This document shows, in pieces, positions 1-8,270 of a stretch of DNA of 64,000 nt. The notes beneath the pieces were generated by a model that made no database searches, was not told where the DNA came from, and worked only from the letters and a program-made list of their open reading frames with translations. Source of the DNA: Saprospiraceae bacterium. Lineage in GTDB: Bacteria; Bacteroidota; Bacteroidia; Chitinophagales; Saprospiraceae. The translations under genes were made by a program, and so were the position numbers. Positions within the stretch are counted from its first letter, which is position 1, and every line of letters begins with the position of its first letter. The DNA is taken from contig JADKAE010000009.1 in assembly GCA_016715405.1 (NCBI GenBank), forward strand, positions 124,001 through 188,000, written 5' to 3'.

Positions 1-950
1 GTTGTCATTTAACTGCTGCCTTGTAATTGCTTGTAAAAAGTAGTCGTCAACCATAGCGGCTAACACAGCCGCAGACCTAAGTGCAATGCTCATTCCGTTG
101 CCGGTAATAGGGGCGATACTTCCTGCAGAATCGCCTAAACACAATGAACGGTCCGTTACCGGCGCTTTAATTTTGAAATTAATGCCGCTTATGGCCAGCG
201 GCTTTTTGAATAAGAATTCTGCCGTGCTAAATAGCTTCTTTAAATGGCTGTTTTGATATAGATAGGCTTTTTCCAATTCAGGAATTGAGTTGTGAACGCT
301 GTTGAGTTTCTTCGAATTTACGATGTAACAAAGGCAAGACTTGTTTTCCTCTATACTGGAAAGTCCGCAATATCCACCGGGGAAATTGTGAATTTCAATA
401 AAACTGGCATCTCTCTGCAGCCTTACGTGGTATTTAATTCCTACGTAATTTATGCCGGCCAATTTCGGCTGTCTTTCTTTGGTTTCCATATTCGAATTTC
501 TACCGGTCGAATTGCACACCAGGAGGGCATTTACATTCCCGCTGTCTGTTTTGATTATATAGTCTTCTTCCTTTTCATTGTAATAAATATCATTTGCTTT
601 GCATTTAAGCATAAAAACTACGCCATTTCTTTTTGCTTCGCTAAAAAGCAGATATTCCAATACATAACGGCTTATACCAAAGCCACCCAAATCGAGGGTT
701 GTTTGGAATTCATGTTTTCCGGTAGAACTTAATTTAAAATTACGCATAAGCGGCAGATTAAACGAAGATAAATCCGGACAAATTTTTTGCAAATAATCAT
801 GCGATTCCATAGAAATATATTCACCGCATACTTTATGCCTTGGATAATTTCCTTTTTCAATAACAACTATCGAATACCCTCTTTTTTTAAGTCGATTGAA
901 AGAGATAGTCCGGCAATTCCGCCCCCAATTATAGCTATATCGTATTTCAT
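1..950 (-). CDS. FAD-dependent oxidoreductase (geranylgeranyl-reductase/SrsC-like), partial, one frameshift
   Basis: Flavoprotein hydroxylase or reductase, last gene of the polyketide operon; its C-terminus runs off the left edge. Translating the minus strand gives an N-terminal Rossmann motif (IAIIGGGIAGLSLS), a KVCGEYIS segment typical of the geranylgeranyl-reductase-like family, and a late FAD motif GDSAGSIAPITGNG. The frame breaks at the run of seven T at 882-888; one more base restores an uninterrupted frame of about 315 codons to the edge. The start ATG (948-950) overlaps the stop of the preceding methyltransferase as ATGA, so the two are probably translationally coupled. By analogy with SrsC, which oxidises alkylresorcinols to quinones in Streptomyces griseus, it may hydroxylate the polyketide product. 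The substrate is inferred. Confidence 0.8.
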
Positions 951-1644
951 TCATATGCAATTATAATGTACCGAAATGCCCAACTCCAAGTTACCGAGTA
1001 ATTTTTGTAACCAGCTTGTTGAAGCAGCGACTCCAATTCGTTTTTTTTGAAAGCCCTCCTGACCGAGAGGCAGGCATCATTTTTACCAGCCACGATTTCG
1101 AAAATAGGGCAGTAAGAAATTTAATGCTGTAATACGCCAGCCAGTTGCGATGCAAATCATTGGCAAGTAGCATGCAACGATGTGCTTTGCCGAATTTGAA
1201 GAGACTAATTATTTCCTCATTGGTGAGGTGATGCAGAAATAAGCTACAATGAATTATATCTATTTGTTCAAGTAGTGCCGGCGCAATATTCCGGTAATCA
1301 TCGCAGATTAGTTTTTTGTTTTTGAGCGAAGCCAGGTTCTCTTCCGCATAACTTATACAGTCGCTTTTTAAGTCGACACCATAAAAAAATAAGGGCAGGT
1401 GTGTGCTATCGGCAAATTTAGAAAGCTGTTTAATTGAATCGCCGCCGCCAAAACCAATATCCAAAATATTGCAGATTGGTTTTTTTGTTTTCAGAATATC
1501 CTTCAAGCCTTGCAACGAAGCCTTGTATCCTCCCAGATAAGTATTAATGACATCAAGCTCTATCAGGGTTTGATACAAGTCCTTGGTAGCAATAACGCTG
1601 TTGTCCAGGTGTTCTTTTTCGTATGATCTAAACCGGAATTGCAT
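947..1644 (-). CDS. Class I SAM-dependent methyltransferase of the polyketide operon (one frameshift)
   Basis: Predicted to methylate the type III polyketide product. The SAM-binding motif ILDIGFGGGDS lies near residues 60-70, followed by an acidic residue in FYGVDLKSD and a motif-IV-like region IIHCSLFLHHL. The frame as sequenced stops at 991. Adding one base to the five-T run at 1080-1084 extends it through an aromatic C-terminus (SWAFRYIIIAYE) to a TGA at 947, giving 232 residues and a 4-nt overlap with the FAD oxidoreductase start. Its start overlaps the end of the polyketide synthase by 17 nt. The arrangement PKS-methyltransferase-flavoprotein matches the srsABC phenolic-lipid operon. 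O- versus C-methylation cannot be decided from sequence. Confidence 0.82.
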
Positions 1645-2779
1645 AATTAGAGACCTTATGTTTAGGGTAATTCGCGTAGCTTGTTTCTATCGATGAAAGC
1701 TGAAGCATTTCAACCGTTACGCCCGGCCCAAAAGCACAGGCAAAAATGCTTTTGCTGGTGGGGTGTTCCGCACTTCTTATTTTATGCAGTATCTGGTACA
1801 ATATAAACAAAATGGTAGGTGATGACATATTGCCGTAGTGCTTTAATACATGCATAGAATCTTCTACATTGTTATCATTCAGTTGAAGGCTTTCCTTTAC
1901 TGCTTCCACAATTCTTACCCCACCGGGGTGAATGGCCCAGTAATCTGTTTCAGATTTACTATCCATCAAAAAGTTATTTACCACCGGCGCTATGTTTTCC
2001 TTAATAGCTTTCACTAAATACTTACTCAAATACATTCTGAATGCAGAAGACGATATATCCCAGGTCATCAAATCAGCGCTATGTGGAATGCAGGCAGAGC
2101 CTATGGTATCTATATTCAGCACCAGCTTGTTTTTAATGTGGCTGCTGTCATCTCCACAAACCAAAACTGCGGCAGCGCCATCGGCAAATAACAAATTCGC
2201 CACTATATCTTCATCAGTAATAGATGGGAAAAAGTGTAGCGAACAAAGCTCGGCGCTTACAATTAACACGCACGCATCAGGATTAGCCTGCGCTATGGTA
2301 AACGCGTGTTTCAGCGCCTTAATAGCAGCATAACAACCCAGAAAATTCAGCGCTGTTTTTTCGGTGTGTTGCAGGTTGTAATGGTCTGCCACCAAAAACT
2401 CTAAGCCTGGAGCAAAGAGGCCGGTGCAGCTAACGGTAATAAGGTGTGTAATATCAGCGGGTTCAATATTGTTTTTTAGCAGCAGCGCATTAATAGCTTT
2501 AGCGGCGAGCGGTAAAATCTTTTCCTTGTAGACTTCCATTCTCCTTTCTACCGGCTGCCTGTAGTTGCCATCGGTAAATAACTCATATTTCTTTCCGTCA
2601 AAATCAGGAATACAGCTATAGCGATTGGTGATTTTTGTTTTCTCCAGTAAGAATTGCAGTTTTTTGGTAATTGCGGGCATACCTGAAGCATCCAGTGCAC
2701 GGGCATAAAACTTTGCCAAATCTTCTTTTGCAAAAGAGAACTCAGGAACTGCGGTTGATATATCAAGAATAACAGACAT
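1628..2779 (-). CDS. Type III polyketide synthase (chalcone/stilbene synthase family)
   Basis: Iterative condensing enzyme that extends an acyl-CoA starter with malonyl-CoA to an aromatic or pyrone product. The protein has 383 residues, the normal size for the family. The Cys-His-Asn catalytic triad is visible: Cys149 in NFLGCYAAIKA, His284 in YWAIHPGG and Asn317 in HYGNMSSPT. The C-terminal GPGVTVE motif is intact (FGPGVTVEML). It starts 2 nt after the UbiA stop codon and overlaps the methyltransferase, so it is co-transcribed with both. The neighbours suggest an alkylresorcinol-, alkylpyrone- or quinone-like lipid. Starter length and product cannot be read from the sequence. Confidence 0.93.
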   Translation of the reverse strand: MSVILDISTAVPEFSFAKEDLAKFYARALDASGMPAITKKLQFLLEKTKITNRYSCIPDFDGKKYELFTDGNYRQPVERRMEVYKEKILPLAAKAINALLLKNNIEPADITHLITVSCTGLFAPGLEFLVADHYNLQHTEKTALNFLGCYAAIKALKHAFTIAQANPDACVLIVSAELCSLHFFPSITDEDIVANLLFADGAAAVLVCGDDSSHIKNKLVLNIDTIGSACIPHSADLMTWDISSSAFRMYLSKYLVKAIKENIAPVVNNFLMDSKSETDYWAIHPGGVRIVEAVKESLQLNDNNVEDSMHVLKHYGNMSSPTILFILYQILHKIRSAEHPTSKSIFACAFGPGVTVEMLQLSSIETSYANYPKHKVSNYAIPV

Positions 2780-2781
2780 GG

Positions 2782-3633
2782 CTATTTGATTAAGAGTATT
2801 AAAAAGTAAATATTGTTGAGGAGTGACGAGAGCAGCAGCATAATCATGGTGTTTTTGAAATTGACCTGCGCGGTATTTCGGAACGAACGGATGGCCCAGC
2901 TGATAAAATAGATGGTGGCGGGCAACATAACAATATTGAAAAGCCAGAAATTATTCAGCAGGTTATTGTCCCGAAACGACAAATAAATAAACAACGTTGC
3001 CAGTAAAAACATGAACCCCGAAAAAACGAAGGTGCTTTTTTTGCCCAGCAACATGCTTAGTGTTTTTACGCCATCTTTTGCATCGGCTTCGTGCTGATAT
3101 ATTTGGGTAAGCGGATAGATAGTGCCTACAAAAAAGTAACTGGCAATAGCCGAATAAACCACCGAGGGGTTGGAAAACAAGGCTGCCGATGACAAACCAA
3201 AAACATTCGCCACAAACACTCCTGTGCCCTGGCATAAGCAGACTATCAAAAAGGCAACAACCGGATATTTCTTCAGCCGCACCTGCCGGTTGCTGTAGAG
3301 CCGCGATACTAAAATAAAGACAATTACAAAAGCCGTAAAATAGACATTTATAAAAATGGAAAGCAAAATGGCCATACTATCCATTACGTTCGCTACCTGC
3401 AATAATAACTCGGTTGGTTTAGGCGGAGCTTCCAATGCTCCAATAGGGCCTTCGTCACGATCGTGATAGCTATTGTACCCATTGCTGGAAGGAAAAACCA
3501 GTAGATGCCAAATTATCAGCACCAGCATCAACTGATAATTAAGCTCGGGTTGAATGTAGAAAAAAGAGAATAAAGAAATAGGCATAAGAAACACCGAAAA
3601 CTGTATGCGCAGCAGTTTTATAGTGTTTAACAT
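2782..3633 (-). CDS. UbiA-family prenyltransferase
   Basis: Integral membrane enzyme expected to attach a polyprenyl chain to an aromatic acceptor. It has 283 residues and about eight hydrophobic segments. Both Asp-rich metal-diphosphate sites are recognisable: the first in NSYHDRDEG near residue 55, the second in QHEADAKDG near residue 180. It is the first gene of a four-gene minus-strand operon (UbiA, type III PKS, methyltransferase, FAD oxidoreductase) with almost no spacing. The partners suggest that the acceptor is the polyketide product, giving a prenylated phenol or quinone. The family assignment is firm; the substrate is inferred. Confidence 0.88.
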   Translation of the reverse strand: MLNTIKLLRIQFSVFLMPISLFSFFYIQPELNYQLMLVLIIWHLLVFPSSNGYNSYHDRDEGPIGALEAPPKPTELLLQVANVMDSMAILLSIFINVYFTAFVIVFILVSRLYSNRQVRLKKYPVVAFLIVCLCQGTGVFVANVFGLSSAALFSNPSVVYSAIASYFFVGTIYPLTQIYQHEADAKDGVKTLSMLLGKKSTFVFSGFMFLLATLFIYLSFRDNNLLNNFWLFNIVMLPATIYFISWAIRSFRNTAQVNFKNTMIMLLLSSLLNNIYFLILLIK

Positions 3634-3852
3634 GATAATTCAATTTAATTGTACAGCAAATATAAGTTGCTTTACAACCGGCAGGATTACATAAATAGGC
3701 CAAATAGTTACATGATTCACACCTTTTTATCCGCCGACTTGCTGCGTTGTGCCTTCATGCTTTTGACCTAAAGGTAATTCCGCCTTGATATTAGTGCAAG
3801 GGAGGGGGCGCCGGAGGCTTACGTTTATTTCTATAGGCTGAAACAGATATTT

Positions 3853-4248
3853 TTATAATGAAATAGCTATTATACTCAACGACCCACATAAAACTAAATT
3901 GCCTATTAACAGCGTAATACCCGTATCGCTTAGATTTTGTAGCCAATTCTGAGCATTAAAATCTACGACATTTCCTGTAAATATGGCGCCTATTTTATAA
4001 CTAAATACCAAAAGAAACGGGCTTGTAAAAGGATTTGAAATCACGCTTAGAGCTAAGGCTGCTAATAAGTTGAATTTTAAAAATCTACTCATAATAATAA
4101 CCAGTGGCATCCCAAAACCAAATGTGGGAAACACACTTATAAATGTGCCAATTGCAGCGCCATACGCAATTTCTGAAACACTGTCTCTTTGTCTGGCAAG
4201 TTTCAAAAAAAATAATTTTATTTTTCTTAGGATAATATTTTTTTTCAT
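3853..4248 (-). CDS. DUF2062 membrane protein
   Basis: Small integral membrane protein of unknown function. The segment IAYGAAIGTFISVFPTFGFGMPLVII is the characteristic DUF2062 start, followed by SNPFTSPFLLVFSYKIG, also conserved in the family. The frame ends at 131 residues in a TAA at 3853-3855. If one base is missing just before it, the frame would continue to about 3791 with a basic tail (KISVSAYRNKRK), giving about 152 residues, closer to the usual length. Members often sit beside glycosyltransferases or lipid genes. Here it follows the polyketide operon in the same direction across a gap of 219 nt, so it need not belong to it. Confidence 0.75.
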   Translation of the reverse strand: MKKNIILRKIKLFFLKLARQRDSVSEIAYGAAIGTFISVFPTFGFGMPLVIIMSRFLKFNLLAALALSVISNPFTSPFLLVFSYKIGAIFTGNVVDFNAQNWLQNLSDTGITLLIGNLVLCGSLSIIAISL

Positions 4249-4334
4249 CTCAATGTAATTTTAATAATCGCCTGTTAGAAATATAAGTATCCAGTTTGTG
4301 TGAACTAAGGAAAGTATGAAAAAGTATAAATAAT

Positions 4335-4363
4335 AACCGTAGCGGCTGCTTTGGCTGCCGCAA
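4335..4363. repeat. REP-like GCGGCTGC hairpin, copy 1
   Basis: A 29-nt element with arms GCGGCTGC and GCTGCCGC (one T-T mismatch) around a TTTG loop. An almost identical copy, differing by one loop base and also preceded by AACCGTA, lies at 7330-7357. Each copy is just downstream of the stop codon of a minus-strand gene. There is no T-run, so it is not a classical terminator. Confidence 0.75.
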
Positions 4364-4481
4364 TATCTATGGGATTATCCTTACTTTATTGCTCTTTCTC
4401 TTGTTGAAAACGAATTGTTTGGCTTTTGTGGTTGGGTTTTGGCAGGTTTGCGCCATTGGGTCGGTACTGTTATGGTCATTG

Positions 4482-5189
4482 TTATTTGTCCGTTTCGCTT
4501 TTCCATTCGTGTTCAATGTTTGTCATTAATAATGCATTGTCAAAAGTCACCGAGCCTTTTGGAAAAATTTCTTCGTTTTCAAAAAAGCTTGATTTTACAT
4601 TTTTAACGTTAAGTGGTCGAACTTCCCATTTGTACGCTTTCAATCTAAGTCCGTCAAATTTGTCTTTGTTTGGCGAGTAACCAAGGTCGCCATTTTCAAA
4701 AAAGTCAGAAGCATTATTTAATGTTTCAAAAATTGATTTGTCACTAAACAGCTTTGTTTCGGTAGCGTCAATTGATATTTCGGTGTCGTCCGAGCTTTTA
4801 AAGTCTATATGATAATTTCCGTCATTTTCTTCTACGTTGAATTTTGCATAATAGTGTCTGCCGGGAAAAATTCGTCCGCCAACCAGCGTGTTTAGTTTGA
4901 GCGAAGTGTCTCTGCGAGGAATAAAAACTCCTGATTTTGTCACATCGTTTTCGTCCCATTCTACGGCAATTCTGTGAGCACCATTTTCAGAGTTTACTCC
5001 AATAAAGTCAGGAAGTCCTTTTGGTTTTATGTTTTTTAGTCTGATAAGGCAAATTCCTACGATAGCTTTGTCCTTATAAATTTTTGGTCTAAAAGGAAAC
5101 GGAATAATTTTCTCCACCGCTTTTGGGTCAGCCGTAAAGTTGATTAAAATTCTTCTGTCGATATATCCGTGTATTGTCGGTATTTTCAT
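4482..5189 (-). CDS. DUF2071 (YqjF-like) protein
   Basis: Cytosolic protein of 235 residues resembling DUF2071, a fold related to acetoacetate decarboxylase, with no established activity in this branch. Typical features are the N-terminal DRRILINFTADPKAVEKIIP segment, PFRPKIYKDKAIVGICLIRL, and the glycine-rich LVGGRIFPGRHYYAKF. The start is chosen at 5189, shortly after a perfect TAnnTTTG promoter box at 5213-5220 that sits at the edge of a dispersed 230-bp repeat. Downstream lies a REP-like hairpin. The gene is AT-rich compared with the genes after 8.2 kb. Confidence 0.75.
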   Translation of the reverse strand: MKIPTIHGYIDRRILINFTADPKAVEKIIPFPFRPKIYKDKAIVGICLIRLKNIKPKGLPDFIGVNSENGAHRIAVEWDENDVTKSGVFIPRRDTSLKLNTLVGGRIFPGRHYYAKFNVEENDGNYHIDFKSSDDTEISIDATETKLFSDKSIFETLNNASDFFENGDLGYSPNKDKFDGLRLKAYKWEVRPLNVKNVKSSFFENEEIFPKGSVTFDNALLMTNIEHEWKSETDK

Positions 5190-5212
5190 TGTCGTGTCGG
5201 TTTAGCAATATA

Positions 5213-5220
5213 CAAATATA
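5213..5220 (-). promoter_or_regulatory. Putative Bacteroidota promoter -7 box (TATATTTG) in repeat copy A
   Basis: On the minus strand TATATTTG fits the TAnnTTTG consensus and is preceded by TTG at a spacing of 16 nt, just below the usual 17-23. It lies 24 nt before the DUF2071 start. The same TTG-N16-TAnnTTTG arrangement occurs at the matching edge of repeat copy B. Confidence 0.5.
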
Positions 5221-5444
5221 ATTTTTCCCATAAGTCCAATCATAGATTTTTTCGATACTCCCGACCATGAAATCCGCAATCCGTAGCCGGTCATTGAACG
5301 GAGTCGAAATGGCCGACTGCGGCCGCGAGTCGCAAATAATCCTTCCAATCCTTCCGCATCACTCGCATCCTGATTGAAATGTCTGCTCCTGCGGATCGGT
5401 TTTAATTAGGATTTGGGAGATTGGGAAGGATAGGAAGGATGTTT
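5213..5444. repeat. Dispersed palindromic repeat, copy A (~230 bp)
   Basis: This stretch aligns from end to end with 7994-8215. Shared blocks in order are CATAAGNCCAA, ATCCGCAATCCGT, CCGGTCATTGA, GAGTCGAAATG, GACTGCGGCCGC, GTCGCAAATAATCCTTCC, CCTGCGGATCGG and TTTAATTAGGATTTGGG. The second half forms a long imperfect hairpin: CCTTCC words on the left pair with GGAAGGAT words on the right. The left edge carries the promoter of the DUF2071 gene. No ORF is inside. Confidence 0.85.
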
Positions 5445-5467
5445 GGTGGGGATGGGTAGATCTGCTA

Positions 5468-7084
5468 TCAATCCGTGATGATTATTTTTTTTGTTCCAAT
5501 TATTTCATCGTCTTGTTGTAGTATCATAAAATACATGCCACCTGGCAAGTTGTCCCGGTGAAAAGTGATTGTCTGTCCAAAAAGGTTTTCTATTTTCCTA
5601 ACTGTGTGCCCATGCAAATTATAAACTGTTAAGGTTGCGTCATTTACCATCTCTTCTAACTGCAAAGTTGTCTGCAGAGAAAACGGATTTGGAAATACAG
5701 AAAGAGCTGTTGATTCTGATACTTCGCTTACGGCATTAGTCAGATATGTACACAAAGAGGACTGCCTGTGTATGTCGTTTTGGAACATAAGCCAGTCGGG
5801 GCCGTTTCCTATGCCGGCCGAAATCATATACGCGCGGCCGAAATTATTTTGAAAATCAGGGTAAGTAGCATATCCGCCAACAATAAATACGTCGAGCGTA
5901 TCATCATTATCGAAATCAGCAACAAGCGGCGCATGGTTAATTCCAAAATCAGGATCGCCATAATGTGATGCAAGGTCAATAGACCAGATAAGGCTGCCGT
6001 TATTTCCGTTAAGGGCTATCACTTTACCTCCGTCAGTCCCGAAAATGACATCGGGAAAAACATCATTATTAATATCAGCAATTGCAACACCTCTGAAAGA
6101 TTGTTCGTATCCGGGAATATTATATTGCCATTTCAGGCTTCCGGTATTCGAAAGCGCAATGACCTTGTAGGCGCTTACAAAAACCACATCGCAACTTCCA
6201 TCATTATCAATGTCGGCAATGGTTGCAGGCGAACCTATGTAACCGCCGGTTGCTTTGTACTTCCAACTGGTGGCGCCGTTTTCGCCATTGATGCAGTATA
6301 GGGTGTCATTATACGATCCAATCAGCAATTCCGGCTTACCGTCATTATCGAGGTCGGCAACTGCGGTTCCGTGGTACATGTAATCGTGTACAGGATACGA
6401 CCACAACCTTGCCTGGTTATCGCCTCGGAAGGCATAGATACTATCGAGCCCATCGAAATTCCACGTTCCGACGACAAAATCGAGTTGGCCGTTGTTGTCG
6501 AGATCGACGATTGTAGGAGCCGTTTGAATCCAGGAATTGAGATCAACGGGTATTTCCCATGCCTGAGAACCATTTTCGGCATTGATGCATTTTACGTAAC
6601 CGCCAAATTCGCCATGCAGAATTTCCGGCCTGCCGTCATTGTCCACATCGGCAATTACAGGCGGTGAATCGCTTCCTCTCGTATTACACTGCCATTTTAC
6701 CGAACCCGATAGTCCGTTAAAACAAAATGTAACGGGATTGCATGAACTCGGCACTATGACTTCCATAAGCGAATCGCCGTCCACATCGAAAATTGCAGGT
6801 GCAACATCATTGCAACCCTCCGCATTAGCATGATGCGTATTATACTTCCAGTGTAAAGTCCCATTTTCGGCATTGAGGACGTACACTGTACTATCATTGC
6901 GGTAGCACCCGAAGACGACTTCGAGCAGACCGTCGCCGTCAATGTCACCGGCAGCCGACTGACCAAAGGCAGCATCATTGGTGTCGTACCACCATTTGAC
7001 GGCCGGTGTTTGAGCAGTTGTATTAAATGTTGTCACAATTAATACGGTCAGTAGTGTCGCGATTTTTTTCATGTTATTTTTCAA
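5468..7084 (-). CDS. Secreted FG-GAP/VCBS beta-propeller protein with T9SS sorting domain
   Basis: Exported protein of 538 residues, probably surface-attached. The N-terminus is a signal peptide (MKKIATLLTVLIVTTF, cleavage after TTAQ). The body has at least seven repeats with calcium-binding DxDxDG-type loops, for example DIDGDGLLEVVFG, DVDNDGRPEILHG, DLDNNGQLDFVVG and DLDNDGKPELLIG, each paired with a PQQ-like strand (ENGTLHWKYN). This predicts a seven- or eight-bladed propeller. The last 80 residues form a type A T9SS signal: SVFPNPFS, TVYNLHGHTV, LPGGMYFM and a basic end KKIIITD. No catalytic motif is visible; adhesion or binding is likely. Two in-frame ATGs near the start (MKNNMKK) are both possible. 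Confidence 0.85.
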   Translation of the reverse strand: MKNNMKKIATLLTVLIVTTFNTTAQTPAVKWWYDTNDAAFGQSAAGDIDGDGLLEVVFGCYRNDSTVYVLNAENGTLHWKYNTHHANAEGCNDVAPAIFDVDGDSLMEVIVPSSCNPVTFCFNGLSGSVKWQCNTRGSDSPPVIADVDNDGRPEILHGEFGGYVKCINAENGSQAWEIPVDLNSWIQTAPTIVDLDNNGQLDFVVGTWNFDGLDSIYAFRGDNQARLWSYPVHDYMYHGTAVADLDNDGKPELLIGSYNDTLYCINGENGATSWKYKATGGYIGSPATIADIDNDGSCDVVFVSAYKVIALSNTGSLKWQYNIPGYEQSFRGVAIADINNDVFPDVIFGTDGGKVIALNGNNGSLIWSIDLASHYGDPDFGINHAPLVADFDNDDTLDVFIVGGYATYPDFQNNFGRAYMISAGIGNGPDWLMFQNDIHRQSSLCTYLTNAVSEVSESTALSVFPNPFSLQTTLQLEEMVNDATLTVYNLHGHTVRKIENLFGQTITFHRDNLPGGMYFMILQQDDEIIGTKKIIITD

Positions 7085-7329
7085 GTTTATCGTGCAGACT
7101 CCGCACTTATTTCATGATGGACTATCTGGAGATTGCCATAGAGTAATTGAGTAGCAACAATTGGCGTTGTTAGACAAGAAGCTATAGACAAATATAGTTT
7201 AACTTTCCTTGTAAAAGAAGAGATATCCAAGAGAAAATGAGATTGTGAATTGTAGCAAAGCGGAGTTTAGGTTATTCCGCAATGACCTGCGTATTTTGTT
7301 TTGGGCTACTTGTGAATAGTATAACCTGC

Positions 7330-7357
7330 AACCGTAGCGGCTGCTTTAGCTGCCGCA
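7330..7357. repeat. REP-like GCGGCTGC hairpin, copy 2
   Basis: Second copy of the element at 4335-4363 with the same arms and a TTTA loop. It lies 12 nt downstream of the stop codon of the gene at 7370-7903. The rest of the gap 7085-7329 shows nothing recognisable. Confidence 0.75.
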
Positions 7358-7369
7358 GGAGTAAACGTT

Positions 7370-7903
7370 TTATTTTATTCCTTCAACTTTCCAGTCAGGG
7401 ATGTCAGCATTTTTAGCTACATAAATTGTAATGTCTTTGAACTTTTTGTCGCCCTTTACCGTCAGATTGATTATTGCACTGCCATACTCACCGCTGGAAT
7501 CTGTCGTCTTTTGAATACTACCAGTTGGAATTAGTCCAAACCCTGTAATATTTCCTATTTTAGTTTTAAGATTAGCGTCATTAATGAGATATGTTTTGGC
7601 AACTGAATAAGCGTCCGTAAGTGGGATTACAGCGATGAAAATTGTCTGAACGAGCAGAATGAAAATGATAATTCCAATTCCTATTTTTTCAAAAAGTGTT
7701 TTTTTCTTTTCCCTTGTTTTTATTTTAATTCTGTTGGATAGGAAGCCAATTACCCCTATGAACAAAAGTGTCCAGCCAATTGACTTGCTTTCCCAAAAAA
7801 AATAAAGTCCAACTAGTCTGCATAAGTATCCATATAAAATAAATGTCAGTCCTGTGAGGAGGACTGTCTTTGTGAATTTGTTAAGTTGTTTGATTGTCTC
7901 CAT
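7370..7903 (-). CDS. Small membrane protein, possibly Coa1-like, function unknown
   Basis: A 177-residue protein with two hydrophobic segments near the N-terminus (about 14-35 and 42-56), a basic stretch IKIKTREKKKT, a third membrane segment (IGIGIIIFILLVQTIFIAVI) and a soluble C-terminal domain of about 75 residues. That domain (AKTYLINDANLKTKIGNI ... GSAIINLTVKGDKKFKDI ... DWKVEGI) faintly resembles the Coa1/TIM21-type fold used in cytochrome oxidase assembly; this is weak recollection and not a firm call. It is framed by the REP-like hairpin on one side and repeat copy B, which carries a promoter, on the other. Confidence 0.55.
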   Translation of the reverse strand: METIKQLNKFTKTVLLTGLTFILYGYLCRLVGLYFFWESKSIGWTLLFIGVIGFLSNRIKIKTREKKKTLFEKIGIGIIIFILLVQTIFIAVIPLTDAYSVAKTYLINDANLKTKIGNITGFGLIPTGSIQKTTDSSGEYGSAIINLTVKGDKKFKDITIYVAKNADIPDWKVEGIK

Positions 7904-7993
7904 TAAATGTTTGCTAACTTGTTTATAAGTACAATTCCCTCATCCCTATCACCTCATTTTTGGTAGATAAGGATGATTTCGTTCGGCTCTATG

Positions 7994-8001
7994 CAAAGTT
8001 A
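7994..8001 (-). promoter_or_regulatory. Putative promoter -7 box (TAACTTTG) in repeat copy B
   Basis: TAACTTTG on the minus strand matches TAnnTTTG, with TTG 16 nt upstream exactly as in repeat copy A. It would drive the gene at 7370-7903 with a leader of about 85 nt. The conserved geometry in both copies supports it. Confidence 0.5.
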
Positions 8002-8215
8002 ATTTTTTTCATAAGCCCAATATGATACTTCCGACCATAAAATCCGCAATCCGTGACCGGTCATTGAGCAGAGTCGAAATGATGGACTGCGGCCGCAAAG
8101 TCGCAAATAATCCTTCCCATCCTTCCGTATCAAGTGCATCCTAATTGAAATAGCTCCGCCTGCGGATCGGCTTTAATTAGGATTTGGGGATACGGAAGGA
8201 TTGGGAAGGATGTTT
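7994..8215. repeat. Dispersed palindromic repeat, copy B (~220 bp)
   Basis: Full-length relative of 5213-5444, roughly four in five bases identical by eye. The inner palindrome is clearer here: CATCCTTCCGTATC on the left pairs with GATACGGAAGGAT on the right, and ATCCTAATT pairs with AATTAGGAT inside it. It fills most of the 367-nt gap between the divergent genes at 7903 and 8271. The region 7904-7993 is the untranslated leader of the minus-strand gene. Confidence 0.85.
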
Positions 8216-8270
8216 GAATGGTGGATCCAAAACACCGCCGTACCTTGCATCTCCATAAACCAGCATAACC

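Noticed and set aside
292..732. Plus-strand open frame of 146 codons near the left edge.
   Set aside because: It is antisense to the FAD oxidoreductase, whose motifs are plain once one base is added at 882-888.
4335..4363. The GCGGCTGC hairpin as a terminator of the DUF2071 gene.
   Set aside because: No T-run follows the stem on the minus strand, and it lies about 120 nt beyond the stop codon; a REP-like element is a better description.
5213..8215. The long palindromic repeats as integron attC sites.
   Set aside because: They lie at the 5' side of the genes and carry promoters, whereas attC sites lie at the 3' end; they are longer than typical attC and no GTT core triplet or integrase is visible.
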